Below are positions 45,567 through 54,373 of a DNA stretch of 64,000 bases, in pieces. Numbering within the stretch: position 1 is the first letter of the stretch; each line of letters starts with the position of its first letter. Made by a program: the position numbers and the translations under genes. The DNA is from Stackebrandtia nassauensis DSM 44728 (GTDB taxonomy: Bacteria > Actinomycetota > Actinomycetes > Mycobacteriales > Micromonosporaceae), in assembly GCF_000024545.1 (NCBI RefSeq), contig NC_013947.1, positions 806,001 through 870,000 of the forward strand, read 5' to 3'. The notes under the pieces were generated by a model. It was not told the DNA's origin and did no database searches. It saw only the letters and a list, made by a program, of their open reading frames with translations.

Positions 45567-48062
45567 TCAGGGCGGCGGCGTCGACAGCGCCAGCACCCCG
45601 ATCTCCAGCGGATCGGAGCCGGTGAAGATGGTCGCGTGGGCGTCGTCGCCGTGCGATGCCTCGGCGGTGCCGACATCGACCCCGAAGGTGTTCCAGTCCG
45701 CGCCCTCCAGTGCCGACTCCGAGACGCCGTGGGCGAAGTTCCCGGCGTCGCCGACGGTGGTGCCGTTGATGGCGAAGTTGTCGCCGGCGAGGGTGCGGTC
45801 GCCGTCCCACACCGTGTAGGCCAGCTGGCTCTCGCCCGCGCCCGGCAGCGACACCGACAGGGTGTCCTCGGCGCGCGGCTGCGCCAGGCCCTCGTACACG
45901 GCGGTCTCGCGCGGGCCCGCGCCCGGCAGCTGGTAGACGGCGGTGATGCTCCAGCCCGCGTACTTGAAGATGCCCTTGGGCAGGGCGTGTTTGTCGGCGG
46001 CGACGTAGTACTCGCCCGAGCCCCACACCATGCCGGTGATGTCGGCGACCGACTGCTTGACCGGGCGTTCGATGCCGGAGAACTGGCGTTGCGCGCCGAC
46101 GTTCTGCCAGCCGCCGCCCGGGGTGGAGATCTTGACGTCGGGCATGGCGTGGTGGCCCGAGGCGGTCCAGTGCAGCCCCGCCCACAGCACCTTGGCGCCG
46201 GCGGGGATGTTCAGCCGGGCGCCGCTGACCGCGTTGCCGCCGTCCAGCCCGCCCGGATGGTCCTCGGCGGCGTAGCTCTTCATCACCGAGGTGTGGTTGT
46301 CGGCCGCCGCGTGACGGCAGTGCTTCTTGGGGACGCAGGTCAGCAGGGTGTTCCCGGCCGAGGCGACCCCGGTCGCGTCGTGGGAGGCGTAGGCGGTGCG
46401 CATCCCGACCGGCGCCACCGGCACCCGCAGCGTCTTGGTGCCCTTGAGGTTGTCCGACACCACCGACACGTCGATGTCGTGGAAGCCGGTCACCTCGGGG
46501 GCGACGTCCAGCGGGATCTGGGCGGTGGTCGACTGGCCCGGCTTGAGTTCGGCGCGCACACAGGTCAGCTCGCCCTCGCCGGGCTGGCAGCTCCAGCCGT
46601 CCCCGGCGTCGCCGCCGGGGGAGGAGATGCCCTCGCCGAACGACAGCGTCAGCGTCATGACGTCCTCGGGTTCGGTGAGCAGCCGCGGGTTGAACCCGGT
46701 GACCAGGTTCTCGGTCGTGGGTCCGGCGGCGGCGAGCCTGCCGGTCGTCGGCCCGGCCGAACCGGACTCGGTGGTCTGCTTCGGGGCGGTGACGGTGATC
46801 GGCAGCGTCCCGGTGCCGCCCGCGGTCAGGTCGGCGCTGGTCAGGTCGGTGCCGACGGAGAACTTCGTCGGACGGGCGGGCGGGTCGGGCTCGTCCTCCT
46901 CGTCCTTCTGCTTTTCCTTCTCCTCGTCGCTGGGCTGGTCGTCGGGGGCGTCGTCGGAGGGTTCGTCCTGCTCGTCCTCGTCCTGTTCCTGCTCGTCCTC
47001 GACGGGCGGTTCCTGCGCCTGCGCGGGCGGCTCCGGCGGCGGCGTGGTGTTGTTGGCGACCAGGATCAGCGCCAGGATTCCCGCGACGGCGGCGGTGCCA
47101 CCGGCGATCGCGGCGCCCTTGCCGCCCATCTGCTGGATGCCGCGCCGCGCCCAGTTGACCGGACGCCAGATCCAGCCGAAGGTGCTCTTGACCCACACGC
47201 CGACGCCGCCGAACCAACCGGCAAGCACGGCGCTTTTGAGGGCGGTGCCGCCCAGGTAGGCCGGGGCCGCGAGGCCCAGGATGACCGGTGCCAGCACCCC
47301 GCGCATGCCCGAGTTGACCTCGGCCAGCTCGACGAACAGCAGCTTGCAGGCGGTGCACTCCTCAAGGTGGTCGTCCACCTTGGTCTCGTCGCGGTTCGAC
47401 AGCCCGCCCCGGACCCGGGCGCCGAGCCGGTCGGCGGTCCAGCGGCAGGTCGCGCCGGGCGAGTCGGCGATGTGCTCCTGCAGGTACATCTGCCGAAGCC
47501 GCTCCCGGGCGCGGTAGGCCAGGGCCGAGACCCCGTTGGGGGACAGGCCCAGCAGCGGCGCCACCTCGGCGGCGGACTCACCCTCGACCTCGGTGTGCCA
47601 CAGCACCACCTGCCAGCGCTCCGGCAGCCGGTGGAAGGCGCGGGCCGCGTAGCGGCGTTCCTGCCCGGCCACGGCGGTGTCGACGAAGTCCTCGCCCGGG
47701 TCGTGCCGGGTCATGTCGTCGGTGAACTCGACCTTCTTGTCGCGCCGGGTGCGGTCGTAGAAGGTGTTGCGCAGCGTCGTCAGCAGGTACGCGCGGAAGG
47801 CCAGGTCCGGGCCGCGCCCGGCCCGCAGGGTCGCCAGCACCTTGGCGAAGGTCTCCGAGGTCAGGTCGTCGGCTTCGGCCGCGTCCCGGGCCAGGATCCG
47901 GCCCAGTTTGCGGGCGGCGTGGACGTGCCGCTCGTACAGCTGCCCGTACGCCGTGGTGTCGCCGCTTCGGGTGGCGGCGATGAGCTCGGCGTCGCTGGGC
48001 TGCTCGACGGGGCCTGTGTCGCCGGAGGGGCGGGGCTCGCCGGGTGGCTGGGCGCTTCCCAT
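45567..48062 (-). CDS. ECF sigma factor fused to zinc-finger anti-sigma, membrane helix and extracytoplasmic domain
   Basis: 831 residues. Region 2 lies at ~25-105 (DAELIAATRSGDTTAYGQLYERHVHAARKLGRI, DDLTSETFAKVLATLRAG, FRAYLLTTLRNTFYDRTRR) and region 4 at ~135-195 (FHRLPERWQVVLWHTEVEGESAAEVAPLLGLSPNGVSALAYRARERLRQMYL). A zf-HC2-like anti-sigma motif follows (DHLEECTACK, H232, C236, C239). Then hydrophobic segments (~258-295), a membrane helix at ~317-337 (IAGGTAAVAGILALILVAN), an acidic/Pro/Glu linker, and a ~450-residue exported domain with paired Cys and beta-sandwich-like segments. This resembles ECF sigma groups with fused C-terminal zinc finger and membrane part. It would tether the sigma factor to the membrane and release or activate it on an external signal. 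Confidence 0.85.
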   Translation of the reverse strand: MGSAQPPGEPRPSGDTGPVEQPSDAELIAATRSGDTTAYGQLYERHVHAARKLGRILARDAAEADDLTSETFAKVLATLRAGRGPDLAFRAYLLTTLRNTFYDRTRRDKKVEFTDDMTRHDPGEDFVDTAVAGQERRYAARAFHRLPERWQVVLWHTEVEGESAAEVAPLLGLSPNGVSALAYRARERLRQMYLQEHIADSPGATCRWTADRLGARVRGGLSNRDETKVDDHLEECTACKLLFVELAEVNSGMRGVLAPVILGLAAPAYLGGTALKSAVLAGWFGGVGVWVKSTFGWIWRPVNWARRGIQQMGGKGAAIAGGTAAVAGILALILVANNTTPPPEPPAQAQEPPVEDEQEQDEDEQDEPSDDAPDDQPSDEEKEKQKDEEDEPDPPARPTKFSVGTDLTSADLTAGGTGTLPITVTAPKQTTESGSAGPTTGRLAAAGPTTENLVTGFNPRLLTEPEDVMTLTLSFGEGISSPGGDAGDGWSCQPGEGELTCVRAELKPGQSTTAQIPLDVAPEVTGFHDIDVSVVSDNLKGTKTLRVPVAPVGMRTAYASHDATGVASAGNTLLTCVPKKHCRHAAADNHTSVMKSYAAEDHPGGLDGGNAVSGARLNIPAGAKVLWAGLHWTASGHHAMPDVKISTPGGGWQNVGAQRQFSGIERPVKQSVADITGMVWGSGEYYVAADKHALPKGIFKYAGWSITAVYQLPGAGPRETAVYEGLAQPRAEDTLSVSLPGAGESQLAYTVWDGDRTLAGDNFAINGTTVGDAGNFAHGVSESALEGADWNTFGVDVGTAEASHGDDAHATIFTGSDPLEIGVLALSTPPP

Positions 48063-48235
48063 TGTCGGTGCGGTCTTTCAGGTGTGACGATCCCCACGGG
48101 AACCTGTTCAGATATGGGCAGTAACTCACATTAGAGCAAAGCGCGTCATTGTGGTTGTCATTGGACGTCTCCGGAGCGTCGGAAGGTTGACACTCACCCT
48201 TTCGTGTCCTGGCACTCCTCACCCTTGGGACGTTT

Positions 48236-48664
48236 ATGAAAACCGATCGATGGTTCCACTGTAGTCGGACCGTGGCCGCCTCCGGCGACGCGCTGACCCT
48301 GCTGCGGGAGCGGCTGGACTGCCTGTACGCGGCCGGGGACGCCGACGGTTACTCGCTCGTCGTGGTGGCGCTGGCGCCCGAGGCCGGGGGCTTCGACAGG
48401 CTGGCGATGCGGCTGAGTTACGCCCGCATCCTCAGCGAGGCGACCGGTGTGCCCGCCGCCATGACCGGCGCCGCGCTGGCCGTGGCGCTCATCAACCGGG
48501 ACCGCAACCTGTCGGCGACCCTGGCGATGCTGCGGATGCGGCTCGGCCGCGCCACCACCACCGGCCGTCCGCCCCGGGTGTGGCTGGAACGACTGCCCGC
48601 CGAACTGCCGATGGCCTACGAACTGCTCGATGAACTGTCCGAGTTAAGCACGTCACAGCACTAG
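48236..48664 (+). CDS. Hypothetical protein with degenerate GGDEF-like pattern
   Basis: 142 residues. The middle (LLRERLDCLYAAGDADGYSLVVVALAPEAGGFDRLAMRLSYARILSEATGV, then ALAVALINRDRNLSATLAMLRMRLGRA) follows the strand/helix order of the GGDEF-like fold, but the GGDEF signature itself is absent, so it cannot make cyclic-di-GMP. The assignment to that fold is weak. A TTGACA-like hexamer (48187-48192) lies upstream. It is divergent from the sigma/anti-sigma fusion and 3 nt upstream of purK, so it may be the first gene of the purK-purE operon. Confidence 0.6.
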   Translation: MKTDRWFHCSRTVAASGDALTLLRERLDCLYAAGDADGYSLVVVALAPEAGGFDRLAMRLSYARILSEATGVPAAMTGAALAVALINRDRNLSATLAMLRMRLGRATTTGRPPRVWLERLPAELPMAYELLDELSELSTSQH

Positions 48665-48667
48665 GCT

Positions 48668-49828
48668 GTGCGCGTGGATTCACGCACCCAACTGCCGGTC
48701 GTCGGCATGGTCGGCGGCGGACAACTCGCCCGCATGACCCATCAGGCCGCCATCTCCCTGGGCCAGTCGCTGCGGGTGCTCGCCGCCTCCGCCGACGACG
48801 GCGCCGCCATCGTCTCCACCGACGTCCACGTCGGTTCGCACACCGACGTGGAGGCGCTGCGCGGCTTCGCCAAGGAGTGCGATGTCCTCACCTTCGACCA
48901 CGAGCACGTGCCCGGCGACCTGCTGCGCACGCTGCGAAGCGAGGGCGTCGTGGTGCGTCCGGCGCCCGAGGCCCTGCGGTACGCGCAGGACAAGCAGGCG
49001 ATGCGCGAACACCTGGGCGGACTGGGACTGCCGGTGCCGCGCTGGGCCCCGATCGACTCGGTCGCGGCGCTGGCGGACTTCGGGGTGCCGTGCGTCGTCA
49101 AGACCGCCACCGGCGGCTACGACGGCAAGGGCGTGTTCTACGTCGACGCCCCCGAACAGATCACCGAACTCCTCGACGCCGGAGCCGTCCTCATCGCCGA
49201 GGAGCGGGTGCGGCTGCGCCGCGAACTGGCCGCCCTGGTCGCGGGTTCCCCCGGCGGCGAACTGGCCAGCTACCCGATCGTGGAGACCGTGCAGCGCGAC
49301 GGCATCTGCACCGAGGTCATCGCTCCCGCCCCGGGACTGTCCGAAGTGCTGGCCGAACAGGCCCGCGAGCTGGCCCGCCGCGTCGCCACCGAACTGGGCG
49401 TCACCGGCCTGCTCGCGGTCGAGCTGTTCGAGACCGACGACGGCCTGGTCGTCAACGAACTCGCGATGCGCCCCCACAACAGTGGACATTGGACTATCGA
49501 GGGTGCCCGCACCTCCCAGTTCGAGCAGCACCTGCGCGCCGTCCTGGACTACCCGCTCGGCGAGACCGCCCCGACGGCGCCGGTGACCGTCATGGCCAAT
49601 GTGCTCGGTGGCGCGCCCGGCGGCTCCCGTCTGGACGAACGCCTGCAGTCCATGCTGGCCGACGACCCCGGAGCCCGGGTTCACCTGTACGGCAAGCAGG
49701 TTCGGCCCGGCCGCAAGATCGGCCACGTCACGGTGCTGGGCGACGACGTTGAAACGGTCCGGCGACGCGCGAGGCGGGCCGCGGCCTGGCTGCGCGACGG
49801 CGACCCCGAGGCAGGAGAAGAAGCGTGA
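48668..49828 (+). CDS. purK: 5-(Carboxyamino)imidazole ribonucleotide synthase
   Basis: 386 residues from a GTG. ATP-grasp features in order: [186 protein letters not shown]. It carboxylates AIR to N5-CAIR with ATP and bicarbonate in purine biosynthesis. It overlaps purE by four bases, so the two are translationally coupled. Confidence 0.94.
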   Translation: MRVDSRTQLPVVGMVGGGQLARMTHQAAISLGQSLRVLAASADDGAAIVSTDVHVGSHTDVEALRGFAKECDVLTFDHEHVPGDLLRTLRSEGVVVRPAPEALRYAQDKQAMREHLGGLGLPVPRWAPIDSVAALADFGVPCVVKTATGGYDGKGVFYVDAPEQITELLDAGAVLIAEERVRLRRELAALVAGSPGGELASYPIVETVQRDGICTEVIAPAPGLSEVLAEQARELARRVATELGVTGLLAVELFETDDGLVVNELAMRPHNSGHWTIEGARTSQFEQHLRAVLDYPLGETAPTAPVTVMANVLGGAPGGSRLDERLQSMLADDPGARVHLYGKQVRPGRKIGHVTVLGDDVETVRRRARRAAAWLRDGDPEAGEEA

Positions 49829-50382
49829 CCGACAACCAGCCCCTGGTGGGCGTCATCATGGGCAGCGACTCCGACTGGCCCACCATGAAAGCCGCCGTCG
49901 AGATGCTCGACCACTTCGGCGTCGCCCACGAGGTCCGGGTGGTCTCGGCCCACCGCACCCCGCACGCCATGCTCACCTACGCGGACGAAGCCGCCGCCCG
50001 GGGCCTGCGCGTCATCATCGCGGGAGCCGGGGGCGCGGCCCACCTGCCCGGCATGGTCGCCTCGGCCACCCCGCTGCCCGTCATCGGCGTCCCGGTACCC
50101 CTCAAACACCTGGACGGCATGGACTCCCTGCTGTCCATAGTGCAGATGCCCGGCGGCATCCCGGTGGCGACGGTCTCGGTGGCCGGAGCCAAGAACGCGG
50201 GCCTGCTCGCGGTCCGCGTCCTCGGCGTCGCCGACCCCGCCCTACGCCTCGCGATGTCCGACTACCAACGCGAACTGGTCGACATGGTCGCCGACAAGAA
50301 CACCCGGCTCCAGGAAACCGTCGCGAACGACTCGGCCGCCAAACCGGGCGGCGGCTTCGGTTTCGTCCCAGGCAACGGCTAG
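49825..50382 (+). CDS. purE: N5-carboxyaminoimidazole ribonucleotide mutase
   Basis: 185 residues; its GTG overlaps the purK stop (GTGA). Class I PurE motifs: [43 protein letters not shown] with the active-site Asp and [56 protein letters not shown] and [13 protein letters not shown]. It rearranges N5-CAIR to CAIR. A C-terminal extension of ~25 residues ([29 protein letters not shown]) is longer than in most PurE proteins. Confidence 0.94.
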   Translation: MTDNQPLVGVIMGSDSDWPTMKAAVEMLDHFGVAHEVRVVSAHRTPHAMLTYADEAAARGLRVIIAGAGGAAHLPGMVASATPLPVIGVPVPLKHLDGMDSLLSIVQMPGGIPVATVSVAGAKNAGLLAVRVLGVADPALRLAMSDYQRELVDMVADKNTRLQETVANDSAAKPGGGFGFVPGNG

Positions 50383-50416
50383 ATTCGCCCTCCCGTCCAC
50401 ACCGGAGGAGCTATCC

Positions 50417-50704
50417 ATGGTCATCGTCGCGGGACAACTCACCGTCGCCCCCTCACAACTTGAGTCCTACCTCGCCAGCTGCGTCAGCGTCGTCGAACAA
50501 GCCCGCCGCGCCCCGGGCTGCCTCGACTTCACCATCGCCGCCGACCCCCTCGACCCCGGCCGCGTCAACGTCTACGAACGCTGGGAATCCCGCGAAGCGG
50601 TGGAAGCGTTCCGCGGCAGCGGCCCCAGCGACGAACAGGCCGCCACGATCCTGGGCGCCTCGGTCGCCGAGTACGACATCGCCGCCACCCGCTCACTGAC
50701 CTGA
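50417..50704 (+). CDS. Antibiotic biosynthesis monooxygenase (ABM)-domain protein
   Basis: 95 residues; GGAGGAG lies upstream of the ATG. The dimeric alpha/beta barrel is visible: VIVAGQLTVAPSQLESYLASCVSVVEQARRAPGCLDFTIAADPLDPGRVNVYERWESREAVEAFRG, with conserved GCLDF and YERW. Members are cofactor-free monooxygenases or heme-degrading or quinone-binding proteins; the substrate is not assigned. Follows purE by 34 nt on the same strand and may be read with it; converges on the GNAT gene. Confidence 0.85.
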   Translation: MVIVAGQLTVAPSQLESYLASCVSVVEQARRAPGCLDFTIAADPLDPGRVNVYERWESREAVEAFRGSGPSDEQAATILGASVAEYDIAATRSLT

Positions 50705-50711
50705 CCCCGGC

Positions 50712-51233
50712 TCACGGCCGCAGGCCGCGGCTGAACCAGTCGTGCGGTTTCCCGTCTGAGTCCGGGTGCCGTCCGGTGTACTCGAAACCGCATCGACGCG
50801 CTACCGCCGCCGATCGCGGATTGTCCGTGGCGGTGCGGATGATCGCCTCGTTCGCGCCCTCGGCCGCCGCGTAGGAGCACACCAGCTCGACCGCGCGACT
50901 GACCAGCCCGCGGCCCCGCCATCGCGGATACAAGCCGTACGCGATGTTGGCCTGGCCCTCGGTCAGTTCCGGTTGTTCGAACTGCACGTCGATGGTCCCG
51001 ACCAGGATCGGTTCGGGTGCCTCCAGGTGGATCCCGAAATGCCGCAACGGACCGGCGATCGTCCACTGCCGCTGAACGTGCTGGAAGTACGCCGCGAGCC
51101 GTTCCGGACTGCCGGGCCCGCCGCTGAGCCAACGCTCCATATCGGCGTCCTCACCCGCCAGATGCGCCGCGGCGTCGCAGCGGTGGAACGGCGTCAGGAT
51201 GATCACGCCGTCGGACAGACTCACCTCGGTCAT
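50712..51233 (-). CDS. GNAT-family N-acetyltransferase
   Basis: 173 residues from the ATG at 51233 (MTEVSLSDGVIILTPFHRCD); an in-frame ATG 44 codons earlier adds a Cys/Arg-rich stretch without family features. The GNAT fold shows GIHLEAPEPILVGTIDVQFEQPELTEGQANIAYGLYPRWRGRGLVSRAVELVCSYAAAEGANEAIIRTATDNPRSAAVARRCGFEYTGRH, with the acetyl-CoA pyrophosphate loop RWRGRGLVSRA. It matches the RimJ/RimL-like subgroup acting on amino groups; the target is unknown. It is divergent from the hydrolase/tautomerase pair. Confidence 0.85.
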   Translation of the reverse strand: MTEVSLSDGVIILTPFHRCDAAAHLAGEDADMERWLSGGPGSPERLAAYFQHVQRQWTIAGPLRHFGIHLEAPEPILVGTIDVQFEQPELTEGQANIAYGLYPRWRGRGLVSRAVELVCSYAAAEGANEAIIRTATDNPRSAAVARRCGFEYTGRHPDSDGKPHDWFSRGLRP

Positions 51234-51351
51234 GGGGCCACTATCGGGGCGCAGGTCACAGTGACACAAGCGAATATCGCCGCTATCGTTTCTGCAGCGT
51301 CGCGTGCCGGTGGCGGACGGATCGTCAGGCATGGAGGCGCCGGACTGAAAG

Positions 51352-52140
51352 GTGGCTGTCGCCATCTCCGCTTCTCAACCAACAATTTCAGAACGCATCA
51401 CGGTTTATCCGGCCGACGACCGTTTCACCGGTCCCCGGCCATCCGTTCTCGTCCTCCCCGGCGGCCGGTATCGGGAACTTCCGCCGCATGAGGGGGAGGG
51501 CTACGCTCGCTGGCTCTCCAGCATCGGGCTGCACGCCTTCGTACTGGCGTACCGGCTGTTGCCCGAACAGTTTCCGGCTCCGTTGGAGGACGCCCGGGCC
51601 GCTCTGGGCCACATCAGGGGTGGTGAGCACGGGCTCGATGTCGGTTCCGTCGGTGTCATCGGTTCCAGTGCCGGTGGACATCTGGCGGGCCTGCTCATGA
51701 CCGGCACGGTCTTGTCGACAGAGGATGGTGTGGTCGAGCCGCCCCGGCCCGACTTCGCGATCCTCGCCTATGCCCTGGCCGACTTCGATCTGTTGCCGCC
51801 GGTGGCGGTCGAAGGGCTGTTGGGCGATCTCATGTTCCTGAAGGACGAGTTGTCGCCCGCCAAGCACGTGGACTCGACGGTGTGTCCCACGTTCGTGTGG
51901 GCGACGTCGGAGGATCCGCCGGGGCTGCCCAACGCTCTGGAGTGGACCCGGGTGCTGGCCGAGGCCGGGGTTCCCGTGGAGCTTCACGTTCTTCCGCGTG
52001 GGGGCCATGGCATCGGGCTGGCCGACGGTGTCGAGTACGGCGGGCAGGGTCACGTGTTCATCAAGCGCGATGCTCACACGGCGACGTGGACCGACTCGTG
52101 TGAGCGGTGGTTGCGCCATGAGGGCGTTCTGACGACATAG
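51352..52140 (+). CDS. Alpha/beta-hydrolase (esterase-like)
   Basis: 262 residues from a GTG. It is related to the HSL/BD-FAE-like esterases: PSVLVLPGGRYRELPPHEGEGYARWLSSIGLHAFVLAYRLLPEQFPAPLEDARAALGHIRG, with nucleophile elbow VGVIGSSAGGHLAG, probable Asp in WATSEDPPGLPNALEWTRVLAEAGVPVELHVLPRGGHGIGLADG and the catalytic His in that segment (GGHGIGL). No signal peptide. It shares the direction of the tautomerase 15 nt downstream and so is probably co-transcribed with it; a common substrate is possible but not shown. Confidence 0.85.
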   Translation: MAVAISASQPTISERITVYPADDRFTGPRPSVLVLPGGRYRELPPHEGEGYARWLSSIGLHAFVLAYRLLPEQFPAPLEDARAALGHIRGGEHGLDVGSVGVIGSSAGGHLAGLLMTGTVLSTEDGVVEPPRPDFAILAYALADFDLLPPVAVEGLLGDLMFLKDELSPAKHVDSTVCPTFVWATSEDPPGLPNALEWTRVLAEAGVPVELHVLPRGGHGIGLADGVEYGGQGHVFIKRDAHTATWTDSCERWLRHEGVLTT

Positions 52141-52155
52141 AGGGAAGGACTTCGC

Positions 52156-52551
52156 ATGCCGACGACACTCGTCGAGGTTCGCCGCCAGTACTCCCAGGCG
52201 GAGGAGGTGGGCATCATCGACGCCGTTCACGACGCGCTGGTGTCCGCTTTCGAGATTCCGGTCGAGGACAGGAACGTGCGGCTCATCGTGCATGAGCCGC
52301 ACCGGTTCGCGTGTTCGCCGAGGCACACGCTGCCGGAGTTCTACACGCTCGTATCGGTCGACTGCTTCGCGGGCCGGTCGGTGCGGGCCAAGCGGAAGCT
52401 GTACACCGAGATCGTCGATCGGTTGGCGCCGTTCGGGATCCCGCGTGATCACGTGACGATCAACCTGCGGGAGAGCCCCACGGAGAACTGGGGGTACGCG
52501 GGCGGGAAGGCCGCCTGCGACATGGACCTCGGGTTCGACGTGAACGTCTAG
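52156..52551 (+). CDS. Tautomerase-family protein
   Basis: 131 residues. The initiator Met is followed directly by Pro (MPTTLVEVRRQYSQAEEVGIIDAVHDALVSAF), and Pro-2 is the catalytic base of this superfamily after Met removal. The body is one long chain covering two beta-alpha-beta units (IPVEDRNVRLIVHEPHRFACSP... SVDCFAGRSVRAKRKLYTEIVDRLAPFGIPRDHVTINLRESPTENWGYAGG), as in MSAD/YusQ-like members. It probably acts on small oxo-acids, with no named substrate. It ends at a strong terminator. Confidence 0.88.
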   Translation: MPTTLVEVRRQYSQAEEVGIIDAVHDALVSAFEIPVEDRNVRLIVHEPHRFACSPRHTLPEFYTLVSVDCFAGRSVRAKRKLYTEIVDRLAPFGIPRDHVTINLRESPTENWGYAGGKAACDMDLGFDVNV

Positions 52552-52556
52552 GACGA

Positions 52557-52588
52557 CGAGAGCGACGCGCCCACGCGCGTCGCTCTCG
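52557..52588. terminator. Bidirectional terminator hairpin
   Basis: A perfect 13-bp stem (52557-52569 with 52576-52588), loop CCCACG, lies between the convergent tautomerase and ABC permease genes. Confidence 0.85.
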
Positions 52589-52600
52589 GGTTCTTCGGGG

Positions 52601-53425
52601 TCACACGACGTCGCGGCGTCGCAGCAGCACGCCACTGAGGACACCGAACAGCAGCAGGTAGCCGCAGATGACGGTCAGCGCGTGGCCGTCGGAGACCAGT
52701 TCGGCGACGCCGGGGGTGTTCGGGTTGGCGCCCAGCGATTCCACCAGGGAACCGGCGACCGGGCCCGGCAGCCATTCCTGGGCGTCGGCGATCCAGTCGA
52801 TCAGCGGGGCGGCGATCGAGACGAGCAGGTTCTGGACGGCGAGCATCCACACCAGACCGATACCGACGGCCACCGCGACACCGCGGGTGGTCACCGCCAG
52901 GGTGACTCCCATCATCGTCCACATCATCGCGATCAGCCAGCCGCCGCCCAGACCCAGTGCGACGTCGGCGAAGGCGGGCCAGTCCATGGCCTGGTCCTCG
53001 ACCGAGGCGATGATGGCGCTGGCCGCCGCGCTGGTGGCGATGCCCGACGCGACCAGGACCAGGTTGGCGACGGTGAGGGCGGCGAGCTTGCCGGAGAAGA
53101 CCGTCAGCCGGGACGGGCCCTGGGTGAGGACGGTCTTCCAGGTGCCCCAGCCGTACTCGTTGCCGATGGCCAGGGCGCCGAGGATCAGGCTGATGGCGCC
53201 GGTGAAGAACGGCAGCCCGCCGATCGAGTTGCCGACGAACTCGGCCGGTAGCAGGGCTTCCAGGCCCCGGTCGGCGCTGGGGATGTCGCTGTCGCCGCCC
53301 ACGTAGCCCGCGTAGGGGACCAGGTAGGCGAAGGTCAGGCCCAGGACCAGGGCGATGGCGAGCATGAACCAGTTCGCCCCGCGCCGGACCATCTTGTGCA
53401 GTTCCGCTTTGGTACTAGCCCACAT
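52601..53425 (-). CDS. ABC-2 type transporter permease
   Basis: 274 residues. A cytosolic lead (MWASTKAELHKMVRRGANW) precedes about six spans: FMLAIALVLGLTFAYLVPYA, GLPFFTGAISLILGALAIGNE, KLAALTVANLVLVASGIATSAAASAIIA, VALGLGGGWLIAMMWTMMGVTLAVTTRGVAVAVGIGLVWMLAVQNLLVSIAAPLIDWI and ALTVICGYLLLFGVLSGVLLRRRDVV. The GNEYGWGTWKTVLTQGPSRLTVFSGKL segment is the usual ABC-2 coupling region. The start overlaps the ATPase stop by 11 nt, a clear operon. The exported substrate is unknown. Confidence 0.88.
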   Translation of the reverse strand: MWASTKAELHKMVRRGANWFMLAIALVLGLTFAYLVPYAGYVGGDSDIPSADRGLEALLPAEFVGNSIGGLPFFTGAISLILGALAIGNEYGWGTWKTVLTQGPSRLTVFSGKLAALTVANLVLVASGIATSAAASAIIASVEDQAMDWPAFADVALGLGGGWLIAMMWTMMGVTLAVTTRGVAVAVGIGLVWMLAVQNLLVSIAAPLIDWIADAQEWLPGPVAGSLVESLGANPNTPGVAELVSDGHALTVICGYLLLFGVLSGVLLRRRDVV

Positions 53426-54320
53426 GGGACAGTTCCTCTCCTGTGAGTTCGAAAAAGATGTCTTCGAGGTCGCGCTCGTGCGAGCGCAGTTCCGACACGG
53501 CCACGTCGGCCTTGACGAGTTCGGCGTTGAGCCAGGGCGTCTGGTCGGCTTCGACCGCGAGTTCGAGGTGGTTGTCGACGACGCGCACCGCCTCGACGCC
53601 CAGCAGTTCGCGGGCCACGGACGCGGCCTTGTCCAGCGGGGTGGCGGTGACACGGACGTGCTGGGCGGCGCGTAGGTCGGCCACCGTGCTCTCGGTGATG
53701 AGGCGGCCGCCGGACACGATGCCGACCCGGTCGCAGATCTGCTGCACCTCGCCGAGCAGGTGGCTGGACAGCAGCACCGTGCAGCCCGCGGAACCGAGGC
53801 CGCGGATCAGGGTGCGCATGTCGGCCATTCCCTGCGGATCGAGGCCGTTGGTGGGTTCGTCCAGAATGAGCAGTTGCGGTTCCTTCAGCAGCGCGGCGGC
53901 CACACCGAGGCGCTGTTTCATCCCGAGGGAGTAGGTGGAGTAGCGGTCCTTGCCGCGCTGGGCCAGATCGACGAGTTCGAGCACTTCGGACACCCGGGAG
54001 TCGGGGACGCCCGCGTACTTGGCCATGACCCGCAGGTTGGAACGGCCCGACAGGTACGGGTAGAAGCTGGGGCCCTCGATGAGGGCGCCGACCCGGGACA
54101 GGTGGTCGGCGGTACCGGGCTTGCGGCCCAGCACGGTCGCGGTGCCGGAGCTGGCCTTGATGAGGCCGAGCAGCATCCGCAGCGTCGTGGTCTTCCCGGC
54201 GCCGTTGGGGCCGAGGAAGCCGTAGACCTCGCCGGGGCGGACGGTGAGGTCCAGGGCGTCCACGGCGGTTATGGGCCCGTACTTCTTGGTGAGTTTCCTG
54301 GTTTCGACTGGGAGATTCAT
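53415..54320 (-). CDS. ABC transporter ATP-binding protein
   Basis: 301 residues from the ATG at 54320. Walker A in GPNGAGKTTTLRMLLGLI, signature TYSLGMKQRLGVAAALL, Walker B in LLILDEPTNGLDP and switch His in LLSSHLLGEVQQICDRVGIV. The C-terminal extension (RVTATPLDKAASVARELLGVEAVRVVDNHLELAVEADQTPWLNAELVKADVAVSELRSHERDLEDIFFELTGEEL) is typical of bacitracin/CcmA-like exporters. It forms an exporter with the permease that follows by overlap. It is divergent from the kinase-like WD40 gene. Confidence 0.9.
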   Translation of the reverse strand: MNLPVETRKLTKKYGPITAVDALDLTVRPGEVYGFLGPNGAGKTTTLRMLLGLIKASSGTATVLGRKPGTADHLSRVGALIEGPSFYPYLSGRSNLRVMAKYAGVPDSRVSEVLELVDLAQRGKDRYSTYSLGMKQRLGVAAALLKEPQLLILDEPTNGLDPQGMADMRTLIRGLGSAGCTVLLSSHLLGEVQQICDRVGIVSGGRLITESTVADLRAAQHVRVTATPLDKAASVARELLGVEAVRVVDNHLELAVEADQTPWLNAELVKADVAVSELRSHERDLEDIFFELTGEELSHVG

Positions 54321-54373
54321 GTCGCCAAGGCTTCCGGTTCCGAAGCGCCCCGGCATCGGCCGACGGAGGTCTC

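Noticed and set aside
48236-48664. Possible diguanylate cyclase.
   Set aside because: The GGDEF signature and metal-binding residues are missing; only a weak fold pattern remains.
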